Source: Elusimicrobiota bacterium
Lineage (GTDB): Bacteria > Elusimicrobiota > Elusimicrobia > UBA1565 > UBA9628
Direction of reading: 5' to 3'
Assembly: GCA_016191335.1 (NCBI GenBank)
Contig: JACPOW010000074.1
Location: forward strand, 1-38,763
Length of the DNA: 38,763 nucleotides
A program made the translations under genes and the position numbers. Below, piece by piece: positions 22,646-30,731 of the stretch. Within the stretch, counting starts at the first letter, position 1. Each line of letters begins with the position of its first letter. The notes under the pieces are model-generated. The model searched no databases, had not been told where the DNA came from, and saw nothing but the letters and a program-made list of their open reading frames with translations.

Positions 22646-23937
22646 CGCGCTCCGGCCGTGGCGGCGAACGCGGAGCCGCCCGCGTAGCTGGCCTTCTTGC
22701 CCAGCGCCGCCTCGATCTGCAGGAGGCGGTTGTACTTGGCCAGGCGCTCGGAGCGGCACGGCGCGCCGGTCTTGATGGCGCCCGCGTTGAGGGCGACGGC
22801 GAGGTCGGCGATGAACGCGTCCTCGGTCTCCCCGCTGCGATGCGAGATGACCGTCGAGAACCCGGCCTTCTGCGCGTCGGTGACGGCCTTCACCGTCTCG
22901 GTGAGCGTGCCGATCTGGTTGAGCTTGATGAGGATGGCGTTGGCCGACTTGTCCTTGATGCCGCGCGCCAGGCGCTCGGGGTTGGTGACGAACAGGTCGT
23001 CGCCGATGAGACGGACGCGGTCGCCTATCGTGGCGGTCATCGCCTTCCAGCCGGACCAGTCGTCCTCCCACAGCGGATCCTCGATGGAGACGATGCCGTG
23101 CTTGGACGCCCACGACGCGTACACCTCGGCGATCTCGGCGCTGGTCAGGGCCTTGCCCTCGAGGACGTACTTGCCGTCCTTGTAGTACTCGCTGGCGGCG
23201 CAGTCGAGGGAGAGGCGGACCTTGCCCTCGTAGCCGCCCTCCTTGATCGACGCCGCGAGGATCTCGAGGACCTCGAGGTGGGTCTTCAGGCGCGGGGCGA
23301 AACCGCCCTCGTCGCCGACCGCGGTCGTCATCTTGAGCGCGGTGAGCTTCTTCTTGAGGATCTGGTAGATCTCGGCGCCGGCGCGCAGGCCGTCGGCGAA
23401 GGTCGGCAGGCCGGTCGGGACGATCATGAACTCCTGCACGTCGAGGCCGGAGTCCGCGTGCTTGCCGCCGTTGACGACGTTGAGCATCGGCGTGGGCAGG
23501 AGCCACGCGTCGGACTTGATGCCGTAGGCCTGGCGCAGGAAGGCATACAAAGGCAATTTGGCGGTCGCCGCTGCCGCTCTCGCCGTTGCCATTGAAACCG
23601 CCAAAATCGCGTTGGCGCCGAGGCGCCCCTTGTTCGGGGTGCCGTCGAGGGCGATTATCTTGGCGTCGAGCCCGGCCAGGTCGGAGGCCTCATGGCCCTT
23701 CACGGCCTTGGCGATCTCTCCGTTGGCGTTCGCGACGGCCTGGAGCACGCCTTTGCCGAAGTAGCGGGCCTTGTCGCCGTCGCGCAGCTCGACGGCCTCG
23801 TGCTCGCCGGTGGAGGCGCCGGACGGCACGCCGGCCCAGCCGACGGAGCCGTCCGAGAGGACGACCTCGACGCCGACGGTCGGGAAGCCCCGGCTGTCCA
23901 GGATCTCTTGAGCGCGAACGGATTCGATTTTAGCCAT
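22642..23937 (-). CDS. eno: Enolase
   Basis: 431 residues, full length. [12 protein letters not shown] at the N-terminus, the [12 protein letters not shown] mobile loop, metal ligands in [19 protein letters not shown] and GDDLFVTN, the catalytic lysine in LIKLNQIGT, and SHRSGETED near the end. Converts 2-phosphoglycerate to phosphoenolpyruvate. The ATG lies 2 nt after the phosphoglucomutase stop. Confidence 0.97.
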   Translation of the reverse strand: MAKIESVRAQEILDSRGFPTVGVEVVLSDGSVGWAGVPSGASTGEHEAVELRDGDKARYFGKGVLQAVANANGEIAKAVKGHEASDLAGLDAKIIALDGTPNKGRLGANAILAVSMATARAAAATAKLPLYAFLRQAYGIKSDAWLLPTPMLNVVNGGKHADSGLDVQEFMIVPTGLPTFADGLRAGAEIYQILKKKLTALKMTTAVGDEGGFAPRLKTHLEVLEILAASIKEGGYEGKVRLSLDCAASEYYKDGKYVLEGKALTSAEIAEVYASWASKHGIVSIEDPLWEDDWSGWKAMTATIGDRVRLIGDDLFVTNPERLARGIKDKSANAILIKLNQIGTLTETVKAVTDAQKAGFSTVISHRSGETEDAFIADLAVALNAGAIKTGAPCRSERLAKYNRLLQIEAALGKKASYAGGSAFAATAGAR

Positions 23938-23939
23938 GG

Positions 23940-25418
23940 TTAGAATTTCCCCGACAGCATTTTTTTGCCGGCGTCGATCATCTCCGCCAGGCGTTTGGGC
24001 GTGTGCGCCTCGGCGTACACGCGGAACACCGGCTCCGTGCCCGAGCTGCGCAGGCCCAGCCAGGCGCCGTCGCGCAGGATGAACTTGAAGCCGTCGGCCT
24101 GGTCGATGCGCCAGACCGAGGCCCCCGCCAACTCGAGTGGCGGCTTCGCCTTGAGGCGGGCCTCGAGCTCGATGATGTCGCGCAGGCGGTCCATCTTGTA
24201 GTTGAGGCGCGCGCCGTGGAAGGCGCCGAGCTTCTTGAACAGGCGGTCGCGCACGGCCGCCAGCGGCTTCTTCTCGAACGCGACGAGCTCGAGCATCAGC
24301 ACGCAGGCGAGGATGCCGTCTTTTTCGGGAACATGCCCGCGGATGGAAAGACCGCCCGACTCCTCGCCGGCGAGCAGGAACGGCCCCGAGCGCAGCAGCT
24401 CGCCGAGGTACTTGAAGCCGACCGGCGTCTCGCGCGTCTCCGAGCCGTGGGACTTGGCCACGGCGTCGATGAAGTGGGAGGTCATGACCGAGCGCGCGGC
24501 CTTGCCCTTCAGACCGCGGTTGACGACGAGGTGCTCGTAGGCGAGCGCGATGACCTCGTTGGGCTGGATCCAGACGCCGCCCGCGTCGACGATGCCGAAG
24601 CGGTCGCCGTCGCCGTCGCAGGCGAGGCCGAGGTGGAGCTTCTGCTTCTTGACCTGCTCGGCCAGGGCCGCGGTGGACTCGGGCGTCGGCTCGGGCGAGA
24701 TGCCGCCCAGCAGGACGTCGCGCTCCTCGTTGCGCGCGAAGACTTCCACGCCCAAGCGCTCCTCGAGGAAGGCGCGCAGGTACAGGCGCGCGGAGCCGTG
24801 CATCGCGTCGATGCCGACCTTGAGCTTGGCCTTCTTGATCGCCTTGACGTCGAGCAGGCTCTCGAGCTGGTCGAAGTAGGACTTGCGGAAATCCACGGTG
24901 TCGATCCACGCCTCGCGGGTCGAGCGCTCGTCGGTCATCGTCTTGATGGAGTGGTCGCCGAGCAGCTCGATGCGGCGCTCGAGGTCGTTGGTCACGTTCG
25001 GGGAGGCCGAGCCGCCCCAGTAGGGCATCCACTTGAAGCCGTTGTACTGGGCGGGGTTGTGCGAGGCGGTGATCATCACGCCGCCGACGGCCTTGTTGGC
25101 GAGCACGGCCCAGGCGACGGCCGGGGTCGGCAGGTCCTTGTCGGCGAGCAAGGTGCGGATGCCGTCGTTGGCGAACACCGCGGCGACCTCGTGCGCGAAG
25201 TCTTCGGACTGGAAGCGGGTGTCGTAGCCCACGACGACGGTCGGCACGCGGGACGGCGCGGCCCCCGCCAGGAACTGGCGGTAATCGTCGCTGTTGTAGC
25301 CGACCTCGGTGCTCTCCTTCACGCACCCGGCCACGCTGTGGGCGACCTTGCGGACGTTCTGGAACGTGAAGTCGTCCGAGACGATGCCGCGCCAACCGGA
25401 AGTGCCGAATCTGATCAT
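23940..25418 (-). CDS. Phosphoglucomutase / phosphomannomutase (alpha-D-phosphohexomutase)
   Basis: 492 residues. Opens with [10 protein letters not shown]. The phosphoserine loop is [14 protein letters not shown], the metal loop is [12 protein letters not shown], the sugar loop contains EESGGLSI, and the phosphate-binding loop is [16 protein letters not shown]. The length and GTSGWRG start suit the family that uses glucose-1-phosphate and mannose-1-phosphate. First gene of the enolase operon. SD AGGGG 5 nt before ATG. Confidence 0.93.
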   Translation of the reverse strand: MIRFGTSGWRGIVSDDFTFQNVRKVAHSVAGCVKESTEVGYNSDDYRQFLAGAAPSRVPTVVVGYDTRFQSEDFAHEVAAVFANDGIRTLLADKDLPTPAVAWAVLANKAVGGVMITASHNPAQYNGFKWMPYWGGSASPNVTNDLERRIELLGDHSIKTMTDERSTREAWIDTVDFRKSYFDQLESLLDVKAIKKAKLKVGIDAMHGSARLYLRAFLEERLGVEVFARNEERDVLLGGISPEPTPESTAALAEQVKKQKLHLGLACDGDGDRFGIVDAGGVWIQPNEVIALAYEHLVVNRGLKGKAARSVMTSHFIDAVAKSHGSETRETPVGFKYLGELLRSGPFLLAGEESGGLSIRGHVPEKDGILACVLMLELVAFEKKPLAAVRDRLFKKLGAFHGARLNYKMDRLRDIIELEARLKAKPPLELAGASVWRIDQADGFKFILRDGAWLGLRSSGTEPVFRVYAEAHTPKRLAEMIDAGKKMLSGKF

Positions 25419-25451
25419 TGATCCCCTTGAGGCTATTGAATCGTGGGCGGC

Positions 25452-25480
25452 ATATTAGGATAAGCGCGGCCAAAGGTCAA
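25452..25480 (-). promoter_or_regulatory. Promoter of the pgm-eno-ftsB-lgt-lgt-rluD operon
   Basis: On the minus strand TTGACC (25480-25475), 17-bp spacer, TAATAT (25457-25452). It leaves a leader of about 28 nt with a normal ribosome site, unlike the leaderless units elsewhere. Confidence 0.75.
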
Positions 25481-25606
25481 TGACCCTGTTACGGCAGAGT
25501 CGTTCTGGGTCTTAGGGCCTATTGACGCCTAGGTCCTTGGGCCTATGGCACGAAGAGGCCCCCGGGGCTATGCTGTGGGGGTCGCGAGAAAGAACGGAGA
25601 ATCCGT

Positions 25607-26812
25607 ATGAAAACGTCAAACCCCCTCGCCGCAGCCCTTCTTCTGATCGCCGCCTCCGCCGCGGCCCAGCCCCTCGCCACCGGCTTCAGCATGACCGGCG
25701 CGAATTCCAGCTCGAACCCCTTCGCCCTGCAGCTCGCCCCGGGCTCCGCGCCCGTCGACGAGATGGTCTTCAAGTGCGGCACCGTGCCCTACGTCGCCTG
25801 CACCACCGCCCAGACGAACCTCCGCGAGGCGGTGCGCACGAGCAAGAAGTGCCCCGAGCCGGCGATTCCGGCCTGCGTCGACTTCCTGATGAAGCAGTCG
25901 AACTCGACCAATCCGGCCGAGACGATCGCCGCCTACAACCCTCCCCCCGGCACCCAGTGGGCCTCGCCGGACTGCACCCACATCCCCTGCCGTCTCGCCG
26001 ACAGCCCCGCCGCCCCCGCCGCCTCCGGCCAGACCCTCGCCGGCCGCAGCTACGAGGACGAGCCCGGCTTCATCGGCCCGCCCTCGCCTTTCAGGAACCA
26101 GGGCCCGCAGCCTTTCGCCGACGAGAGCTCGTTCAAGCAGGCCATGAAGGACCAGGAGGCCGTGACGCCCGGCAAGGTCATAGACCTCGGAAACAACACC
26201 TACGCCGTGGACACGGGAGACGGGAATTACAGCATCGGCGGCCTGTGCAGCGGCGCGCCGTGCAACGGACTGCCCAAGCCCGCCGACCAGATCCCCGGGC
26301 TCGCCGACGCGCTCCAGGCCGCCAACAGCCTCAACAGCGGGGGCAAATCGCTCAACAACGACAACCCCAACGGCTTCACCGCGAGCAGCAACAAGCAGAC
26401 CCCCTCCATGAACAACGCCGGGCAGACCGGCGACCAGGGACAGGCCGACGACACGAACCCCTCCGACGAGGCGAAAGGCATGGGCCGCCAGGCCGCCGCC
26501 GACTCCGTCGCCGTCTCCGGGGCCTCGGGCTCGTCGGGCGGGACCTCCGTCGCCTCCAACGGCTCCCCGTCTTCCGGCGGCGCCACCCCCGAGCAGGTCA
26601 TCAAGACGAAGGCCGCCGCCCTGGGCAGCATCGAGATCACCTACACGCGCCTGCAGCAGACGGAGGACAGCATCAAGGGCGCGGCCGGGGCCTTCAACAA
26701 CGGCCAGATGACCGGCTTCGCATCGCCGAACGCTCCCGCCTCCGGCCGGCTCGCCGAGCCGCCCGTGGACGAGAAGTACCTAGGCAAGATCCAGGCCTCC
26801 TCGAACGAGTAG
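25607..26812 (+). CDS. Secreted protein of unknown function, low-complexity linker
   Basis: 401 residues with a clean signal peptide (AAALLLIAASAAAQ). The N-terminal third has several paired cysteines (FKCGTVPYVACTT, KCPEPAIPACVDF, DCTHIPCR), which suggests disulfides. The middle is Gly/Ser/Asn-rich and disordered. The C-terminal ~70 residues form a helix (GATPEQVIKTKAAALGSIEI). The ribosome site is GGAG, 8-9 nt before ATG, and a TATGCT -10 lies at 25569. CTAGGTCC occurs on both sides of the gene. I recognise no family. Confidence 0.7.
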   Translation: MKTSNPLAAALLLIAASAAAQPLATGFSMTGANSSSNPFALQLAPGSAPVDEMVFKCGTVPYVACTTAQTNLREAVRTSKKCPEPAIPACVDFLMKQSNSTNPAETIAAYNPPPGTQWASPDCTHIPCRLADSPAAPAASGQTLAGRSYEDEPGFIGPPSPFRNQGPQPFADESSFKQAMKDQEAVTPGKVIDLGNNTYAVDTGDGNYSIGGLCSGAPCNGLPKPADQIPGLADALQAANSLNSGGKSLNNDNPNGFTASSNKQTPSMNNAGQTGDQGQADDTNPSDEAKGMGRQAAADSVAVSGASGSSGGTSVASNGSPSSGGATPEQVIKTKAAALGSIEITYTRLQQTEDSIKGAAGAFNNGQMTGFASPNAPASGRLAEPPVDEKYLGKIQASSNE

Positions 26813-26826
26813 CGTCTAGGTCCATG

Positions 26827-26853
26827 GTCCTAGGCCCTCCCGGGCCCTAGGAC
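26827..26853 (+). terminator. Hairpin after the secreted protein gene
   Basis: GTCCTAGG and CCTAGGAC form 8-bp arms around a loop with an inner CCC/GGG stem, 14 bp after the stop codon. No T-tract is visible, so it is a weak or Rho-assisted terminator at best. Confidence 0.5.
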
Positions 26854-26901
26854 ACTGAGCGCCGAAGCCCTTTCCCGCTATCCTCTCAGCAGGGAAAGGA
26901 A

Positions 26902-27276
26902 ATGGGAACCAAGCTCAAGACGGCGATGTTCGCGGCGCTGCTGACGATGGCGGCGCTGTCCGCTTCGGCGGAGGTCACCACCCCCACGGTCACCCACGAC
27001 CCGCTGATGCGCCAGATCATGAGCCTCCAGCTCACCATGCCCGCCGGCGGCGTCACCGGCTCCACCCGCCTCGGCTCCGGCCAGGCGATCTCGATCAGCC
27101 TCGTGGACCCTCTCGCCCCCCTCAAGCCGGTCGACGGCCTCGCCCCGAAGGCCGACGACGCCTCCGCCGAGAAGCCCGCCAAGGCGAAGGCCGCCCGCAA
27201 GGTCCGCCGCGCCGACGAGCAGCTCCGCAAGATGTCGGACGAGAAGCGCGCGGCCGACTGGTCCGGCCGCAAGTAG
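26902..27276 (+). CDS. Small secreted basic-tailed protein
   Basis: 124 residues. Signal peptide ending in ALSASA. The mature part has a short beta-prone region (QIMSLQLTMPAGGVTGSTRL), then a Lys/Ala/Arg-rich tail (AEKPAKAKAARKVRRADEQL). The ribosome site is AAAGGA with TATCCT upstream at 26879. No homologue recognised. It converges on the hydrolase gene with 7 bp between the stops. Confidence 0.7.
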   Translation: MGTKLKTAMFAALLTMAALSASAEVTTPTVTHDPLMRQIMSLQLTMPAGGVTGSTRLGSGQAISISLVDPLAPLKPVDGLAPKADDASAEKPAKAKAARKVRRADEQLRKMSDEKRAADWSGRK

Positions 27277-27283
27277 ACGGCGC

Positions 27284-28198
27284 CTAGGACCCCGCGCCGA
27301 ACAACGCCCGCGAGACGCTCTCCGGGCATTCCTGCTGGGGCAGGTGGCCGCAGCCCGGGACCAGCTCCACGCGCGAGCCGCGCACGCCCTTGCGGAAGCG
27401 CTCCGCGAACTCCGCCGGAAGGACGCCGTCCGCTCCCCCCCACAGGATGACCGTGCCGGCCTTCACGTCCTTGAGGCGCCCGTCCAGGACGTCCTCGAGC
27501 CTGAGCGCCTCCAGTATCGCGCGCGTCGGCCGCGCGCGGATGGAGGCCACGGCCGCGGCCCAGGCCCGCTCCGGCACCGGCCGGGGCCTTCCGTAGGCCT
27601 TGGCGTTGAAGGCCTTCATCGCGGGGATGGTCGGGTCCGCCAGCACCTTCGCCGCGGCGAGAGCGTGCTCGCTGGGATCGCTGAGCCCCGCCGCGTTGAC
27701 GAGCACGAGGCGGCGCACGCCCTGGGGCCAGTCCACGGCGAGCCAGCCCGAGATCCAGCCGCCGAGGCTGTTGCCCGCCACGGTCCATTCCGCGCAGCGC
27801 GGCTCGAGCGCGGCGCGCAAGGTCCGCGCCTGCGCGCGAATGCCGTAGTCGGCCGCCGGCGCCGAGCCGTCCGTGCCGGGCATGTCCACCGCGAGGATCA
27901 AAGTCCCCTCGGGCGGCGGCGTCGCCCCGCCGCGGCCGAGCATGGTCTTGTCCCAGGTCATCGCCGAGTCGCCCATGCCGTGGACCAGCGCCACGCAGCG
28001 GCACGGCGCCCCCGGCCGGCAGGCGTTCCTCTCGTACGCCAGCAGGGGCCCGGCCGCGACCCGATGCACGCCGCCCAGCCGCAGGGCCAGCCGGCGCAGC
28101 GCCATGTGCGTCTGGAACGGCGCGAACGCCGTCGCCGCCGCGAACGCCGCCACGGCGAACAGCACCCCGAGCAACCCGGCGACCAACGCGCGCTTCAT
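27284..28198 (-). CDS. Alpha/beta hydrolase, membrane-anchored or secreted
   Basis: 304 residues. The N-terminal hydrophobic segment (ALVAGLLGVLFAVAAFAAATA) is a signal or anchor. Hydrolase fold landmarks: oxyanion LVHGMGDSAMTWD, nucleophile elbow GNSLGGW (Ser), an acid in ILWGGADGVLP, and the catalytic His in GCGHLPQQECPE. The substrate is unknown; lipase, esterase or epoxide-hydrolase-like activities are all possible. TATCAT ends 6 nt before the ATG, with a -35 CTGACA that lies inside the inverted repeat upstream. Confidence 0.82.
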   Translation of the reverse strand: MKRALVAGLLGVLFAVAAFAAATAFAPFQTHMALRRLALRLGGVHRVAAGPLLAYERNACRPGAPCRCVALVHGMGDSAMTWDKTMLGRGGATPPPEGTLILAVDMPGTDGSAPAADYGIRAQARTLRAALEPRCAEWTVAGNSLGGWISGWLAVDWPQGVRRLVLVNAAGLSDPSEHALAAAKVLADPTIPAMKAFNAKAYGRPRPVPERAWAAAVASIRARPTRAILEALRLEDVLDGRLKDVKAGTVILWGGADGVLPAEFAERFRKGVRGSRVELVPGCGHLPQQECPESVSRALFGAGS

Positions 28199-28204
28199 CC
28201 CCCG

Positions 28205-28233
28205 ATGATAACAAACGATAATCTTGGTGTCAG
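28205..28233 (-). promoter_or_regulatory. Hydrolase promoter, -35 inside the inverted repeat
   Basis: CTGACA (28233-28228), 17 bp, TATCAT (28210-28205), then 6 nt to ATG 28198. The -35 box is part of the left arm of the 28-bp repeat. Confidence 0.65.
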
Positions 28234-28301
28234 GCCTTGCAGTATGTGCAGTAATCCGTGTGAGCGGGTGAAATACTGCACATACTGCAAGGCCTGACAC
28301 C
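28226..28301. repeat. 28-bp perfect inverted repeat, REP/MITE-like
   Basis: Left arm 28226-28253 (GGTGTCAGGCCTTGCAGTAT, then GTGCAGTA), right arm 28274-28301 as its exact complement, 20-nt loop. It lies between two divergent genes. The GGTGTCAGGCCTTG edge is the sort of sequence found at hairpin elements mobilised by REP-associated Y1 tyrosine transposases. No transposase is nearby. The base composition is lower in G+C than the surroundings. Confidence 0.8.
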
Positions 28302-28318
28302 TTGTTAGAATAGTGGGG

Positions 28319-28735
28319 ATGACGAAGAGCGCCGAGCTGGTGACGCGCTGCGCGCTGGCCAAGCCGGCGGCCGGGGCGTGCTCGTGGTGCGGGGAGGCGC
28401 TGCCCGAGGGCCGGCGTATGTGGTGCCGGGACCGCTGCGCCACTGTCTTCTGGAAGAACCACTGGTGGTCGCGCGCGCGGCGCGCGGCGAAGCGGCGGGA
28501 CAAGTACGCCTGCGTGCGCTGCGGCGGCGGGCGCCCGCTGGAGGTCAACCACATCGAGCCCTGCCTCGGCGCGCACGGGGAGATCAGCTGCGCCCATCAC
28601 CTCGCCAACCTCGAGACCCTGTGCGCGCCCTGCCACCGGGCCCACACCGCCTCAGCGGTCGGGGTCCCAGGCCGCGTGCGGGCCGACCATGACCGAGGCG
28701 AAGAGGAGCGGCAGCAAGGCGTGCCACAGGCCTGA
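28319..28735 (+). CDS. HNH-type zinc-finger nuclease-like protein
   Basis: 138 residues from ATG 28319 (TAGAAT ends 7 nt before; an in-frame GTG at 28313 is the alternative). The N-terminal zinc knuckle CSWCGEALPEGRRMWCRDRC is followed by an HNH core: YACVRCGGG, EVNHIEPCLG, HHLANLETLCAPCHRAHT. The His and Asn positions needed for ββα-metal catalysis are present. The last ~30 residues are charged. Lone HNH proteins can be restriction, homing or repair nucleases; no partner methylase or intron is seen. The link to the adjacent mobile-looking repeat is unproven. Confidence 0.75.
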   Translation: MTKSAELVTRCALAKPAAGACSWCGEALPEGRRMWCRDRCATVFWKNHWWSRARRAAKRRDKYACVRCGGGRPLEVNHIEPCLGAHGEISCAHHLANLETLCAPCHRAHTASAVGVPGRVRADHDRGEEERQQGVPQA

Positions 28736-28863
28736 GAGCCGGCTCATCCATTCGTGCATGTGGGTCTCCTGGGTTCGCGAGGACAGCCTACCGCGGAACG
28801 CCGCCGTTTTCCATGCCCGCGGCGTGACGCTTCGGTCGCATTTTTTACTGCTAGACTAAAGAC

Positions 28864-29634
28864 ATCGACACGCACGCCCTCTACGCCGCCGCGGTGCAGC
28901 AGCCGGACGCCGACGTCCGCTTCTTCCGGGAGATGTACCGGGAGCTGAGGGGCCGCGGCCCGAAGCTCCTGCGCGAGGACTTCTGCGGGAGCTTCGGCGT
29001 GTGCTGCGAGTGGGTCAAGCTCGGGCCGGGCTACCGCGCCTACGGGCGGGACCTCGGCGCCGCGCCGCTCGCCTACGGCCGGAAGACCTTCCTTCCGAAG
29101 CTGACGCCCGAGCAGCGCTCCCGCGTCCGGATCGAGCGCAAGGACGTCCTCGCGCCGGGCGGGCCGAAGAGCGACCTGATCATGGCGATGAACTTCTCCT
29201 ATTTCGTCTTCAAGGAGCGCGCCGCGCTCAAGGCCTACTTCAAGAACTGCCGCAGGAACCTGCGCCCGGGCGGCGTGCTGGCTATGGACTGCTTCGGCGG
29301 CGGCGGCGTGCACCGGCCGAACAAGGAGAGCACGGTCCACCCCCGCTTCACCTACTACTGGGAGCAGTACGACTACGACCCGGTGTACAACACCGCCCGC
29401 TGCGCGATGCACTTCAAGCCCAAGGGCGGCAGGAAGGTCCGGGACGTCTTCACCTACGACTGGCGCGTCTGGACCCTCGCCGAGATCCGCGAGCTCCTGG
29501 CCGAGGCCGGCTTCCGCCGCTCGCACGTCTACTGGGAGGGCGACGACGGGCGCCGCGGCAACGGCAAGTTCGCGCGCGACGAGAACGGCGGCCGCGAGGA
29601 GATCTGGATCGCGATGGTCGCGGCCGAGAAGTAG
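28864..29634 (+). CDS. SAM-dependent methyltransferase, probable ATC start
   Basis: About 256 residues. Motif I region LREDFCGSFGVCCEW is typical of a class-I methyltransferase family that begins with an LY..AVQxPxxD block. That block (ALYAAAVQQPDADVRFF) is encoded here upstream of the first usual start codon, GTG 28894. The only start that keeps it is ATC at 28864, which lies exactly 6 nt after TAGACT (28852-28857); an in-frame stop precedes it. Later landmarks are LIMAMNFSYFVF and GGVLAMDCFGG. The substrate is unknown. The conservative alternative is 28894-29634. Confidence 0.75.
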   Translation: MDTHALYAAAVQQPDADVRFFREMYRELRGRGPKLLREDFCGSFGVCCEWVKLGPGYRAYGRDLGAAPLAYGRKTFLPKLTPEQRSRVRIERKDVLAPGGPKSDLIMAMNFSYFVFKERAALKAYFKNCRRNLRPGGVLAMDCFGGGGVHRPNKESTVHPRFTYYWEQYDYDPVYNTARCAMHFKPKGGRKVRDVFTYDWRVWTLAEIRELLAEAGFRRSHVYWEGDDGRRGNGKFARDENGGREEIWIAMVAAEK

Positions 29635-29657
29635 CGCCGAAATCCGGGGCGATTTCG

Positions 29658-29663
29658 TACACT
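29658..29663 (+). promoter_or_regulatory. -10 box of the sugar-import operon
   Basis: TACACT (29658-29663), then six C residues, then ATG 29670. Leaderless geometry; the -35 is not clear. Confidence 0.55.
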
Positions 29664-29669
29664 CCCCCC

Positions 29670-30731
29670 ATGAACATCCGCGTCGCCCTCGTCGTCCTGT
29701 CATGCGCCCTCAGCCTCGCCACCGGCTTCGCGGTGTCCCGCAGCGGCGGCTCCGCCTCGCCGTCCGCCAAGCGCGCGCGCCCGCTGATCGGGCTCTCGAT
29801 GGACACGCTCAAGGAGGAGCGCTGGCTCAAGGACCGCGACCTGCTCGTCGCCAAGACCGCAGAGCTCGGCGCCGACCTGCTCGTGCAGGCCGCCAACGGC
29901 GACGACACCCGGCAGATCCAGGACATCGAGGCCCTTCTCTCGCGCGGCGTGGACGTGCTGATCGTCGTGCCCCACAACGGGGCCGCGATGGCCAAGGCCG
30001 TGACCCTCGCCCACGACGCGGGCGTGCCCGTGATCTCCTACGACCGCCTCATCACCGGCGCCGACGTGGACCTGTACGTGAGCTTCGACTCGGTCGCCGT
30101 CGGCGAGGCGCAGGGGCGGTTCCTCCTCGAGCGCCTCAAGGCGAAAGGACCGGGCAAGCACAGGATCGTCCGCATCTACGGCGCCAAGACCGACAACAAC
30201 GCCCTGCTCTTCAAGCAGGGCCAGGACAACGTCATCAGGCCCGCCGCCGCGCGCGGCGAGGTCGAGGTCGTCCACGAGGACTGGGCCGAGAACTGGACGC
30301 CGGAGAACGCGAAGAAGATCATGAACGCCGCGCTGACCAAGAACGGCCGGGGGATCGACGGCGTGCTCGCGACGAACGACGGCACGGCCGGCGGGGCGAT
30401 CCAGGCCCTTCTGGAGGAAGGCCTGGCCGGGAAGGTCGTCGTGACCGGCATGGACGCGGAGCTCGCGGCCTGCCAGCGCATCCTCGCGGGCACGCAGGCG
30501 GTCACCATCTACAAGCCGGTGAGCAAGCTCGCCGCGCGGGCCGCCGAGGCCGCGTTCAAGCTCGCCAAGGGCCGTCCCGTGGTCGTCTCCGCGGAGACGG
30601 ACAACGGCAAGGTCAAGGTCCCCTCCATCATGCTCGAGGTCGTCGCCGTCACGAAGGACAACATGGACGCGACCATCGTGCGCGACGGCGTGCACACGGC
30701 CGCCGAGCTTCGCGGGGCCGTGGCGAAGTGA
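29670..30731 (+). CDS. xylF: Sugar ABC transporter substrate-binding protein (XylF-like)
   Basis: 353 residues, type-I periplasmic binding protein of the ribose/xylose cluster. The N-terminus has VVLSC (C12), a possible lipobox. The mature part has IGLSMDTLKEERWLKD, VDVLIVVPHNG, VPVISYDRLI, VLATNDGTAGGAIQAL and VTGMDAE, all typical of XylF/ChvE. Binding residues resemble those of xylose and glucose binders and cannot separate the two. Operon context with GH144 and GH3 glycosidases favours glucose as cargo. Confidence 0.88.
   Translation: MNIRVALVVLSCALSLATGFAVSRSGGSASPSAKRARPLIGLSMDTLKEERWLKDRDLLVAKTAELGADLLVQAANGDDTRQIQDIEALLSRGVDVLIVVPHNGAAMAKAVTLAHDAGVPVISYDRLITGADVDLYVSFDSVAVGEAQGRFLLERLKAKGPGKHRIVRIYGAKTDNNALLFKQGQDNVIRPAAARGEVEVVHEDWAENWTPENAKKIMNAALTKNGRGIDGVLATNDGTAGGAIQALLEEGLAGKVVVTGMDAELAACQRILAGTQAVTIYKPVSKLAARAAEAAFKLAKGRPVVVSAETDNGKVKVPSIMLEVVAVTKDNMDATIVRDGVHTAAELRGAVAK

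Noticed and set aside
25546-25574. Sigma-54 promoter (TGGCAC) before the secreted protein gene
   Set aside because: No TTGC element at the required spacing; a TATGCT -10 fits better.
26827-26853. Strong intrinsic terminator
   Set aside because: Stable hairpin but no T-tract; kept only as a weak terminator candidate.
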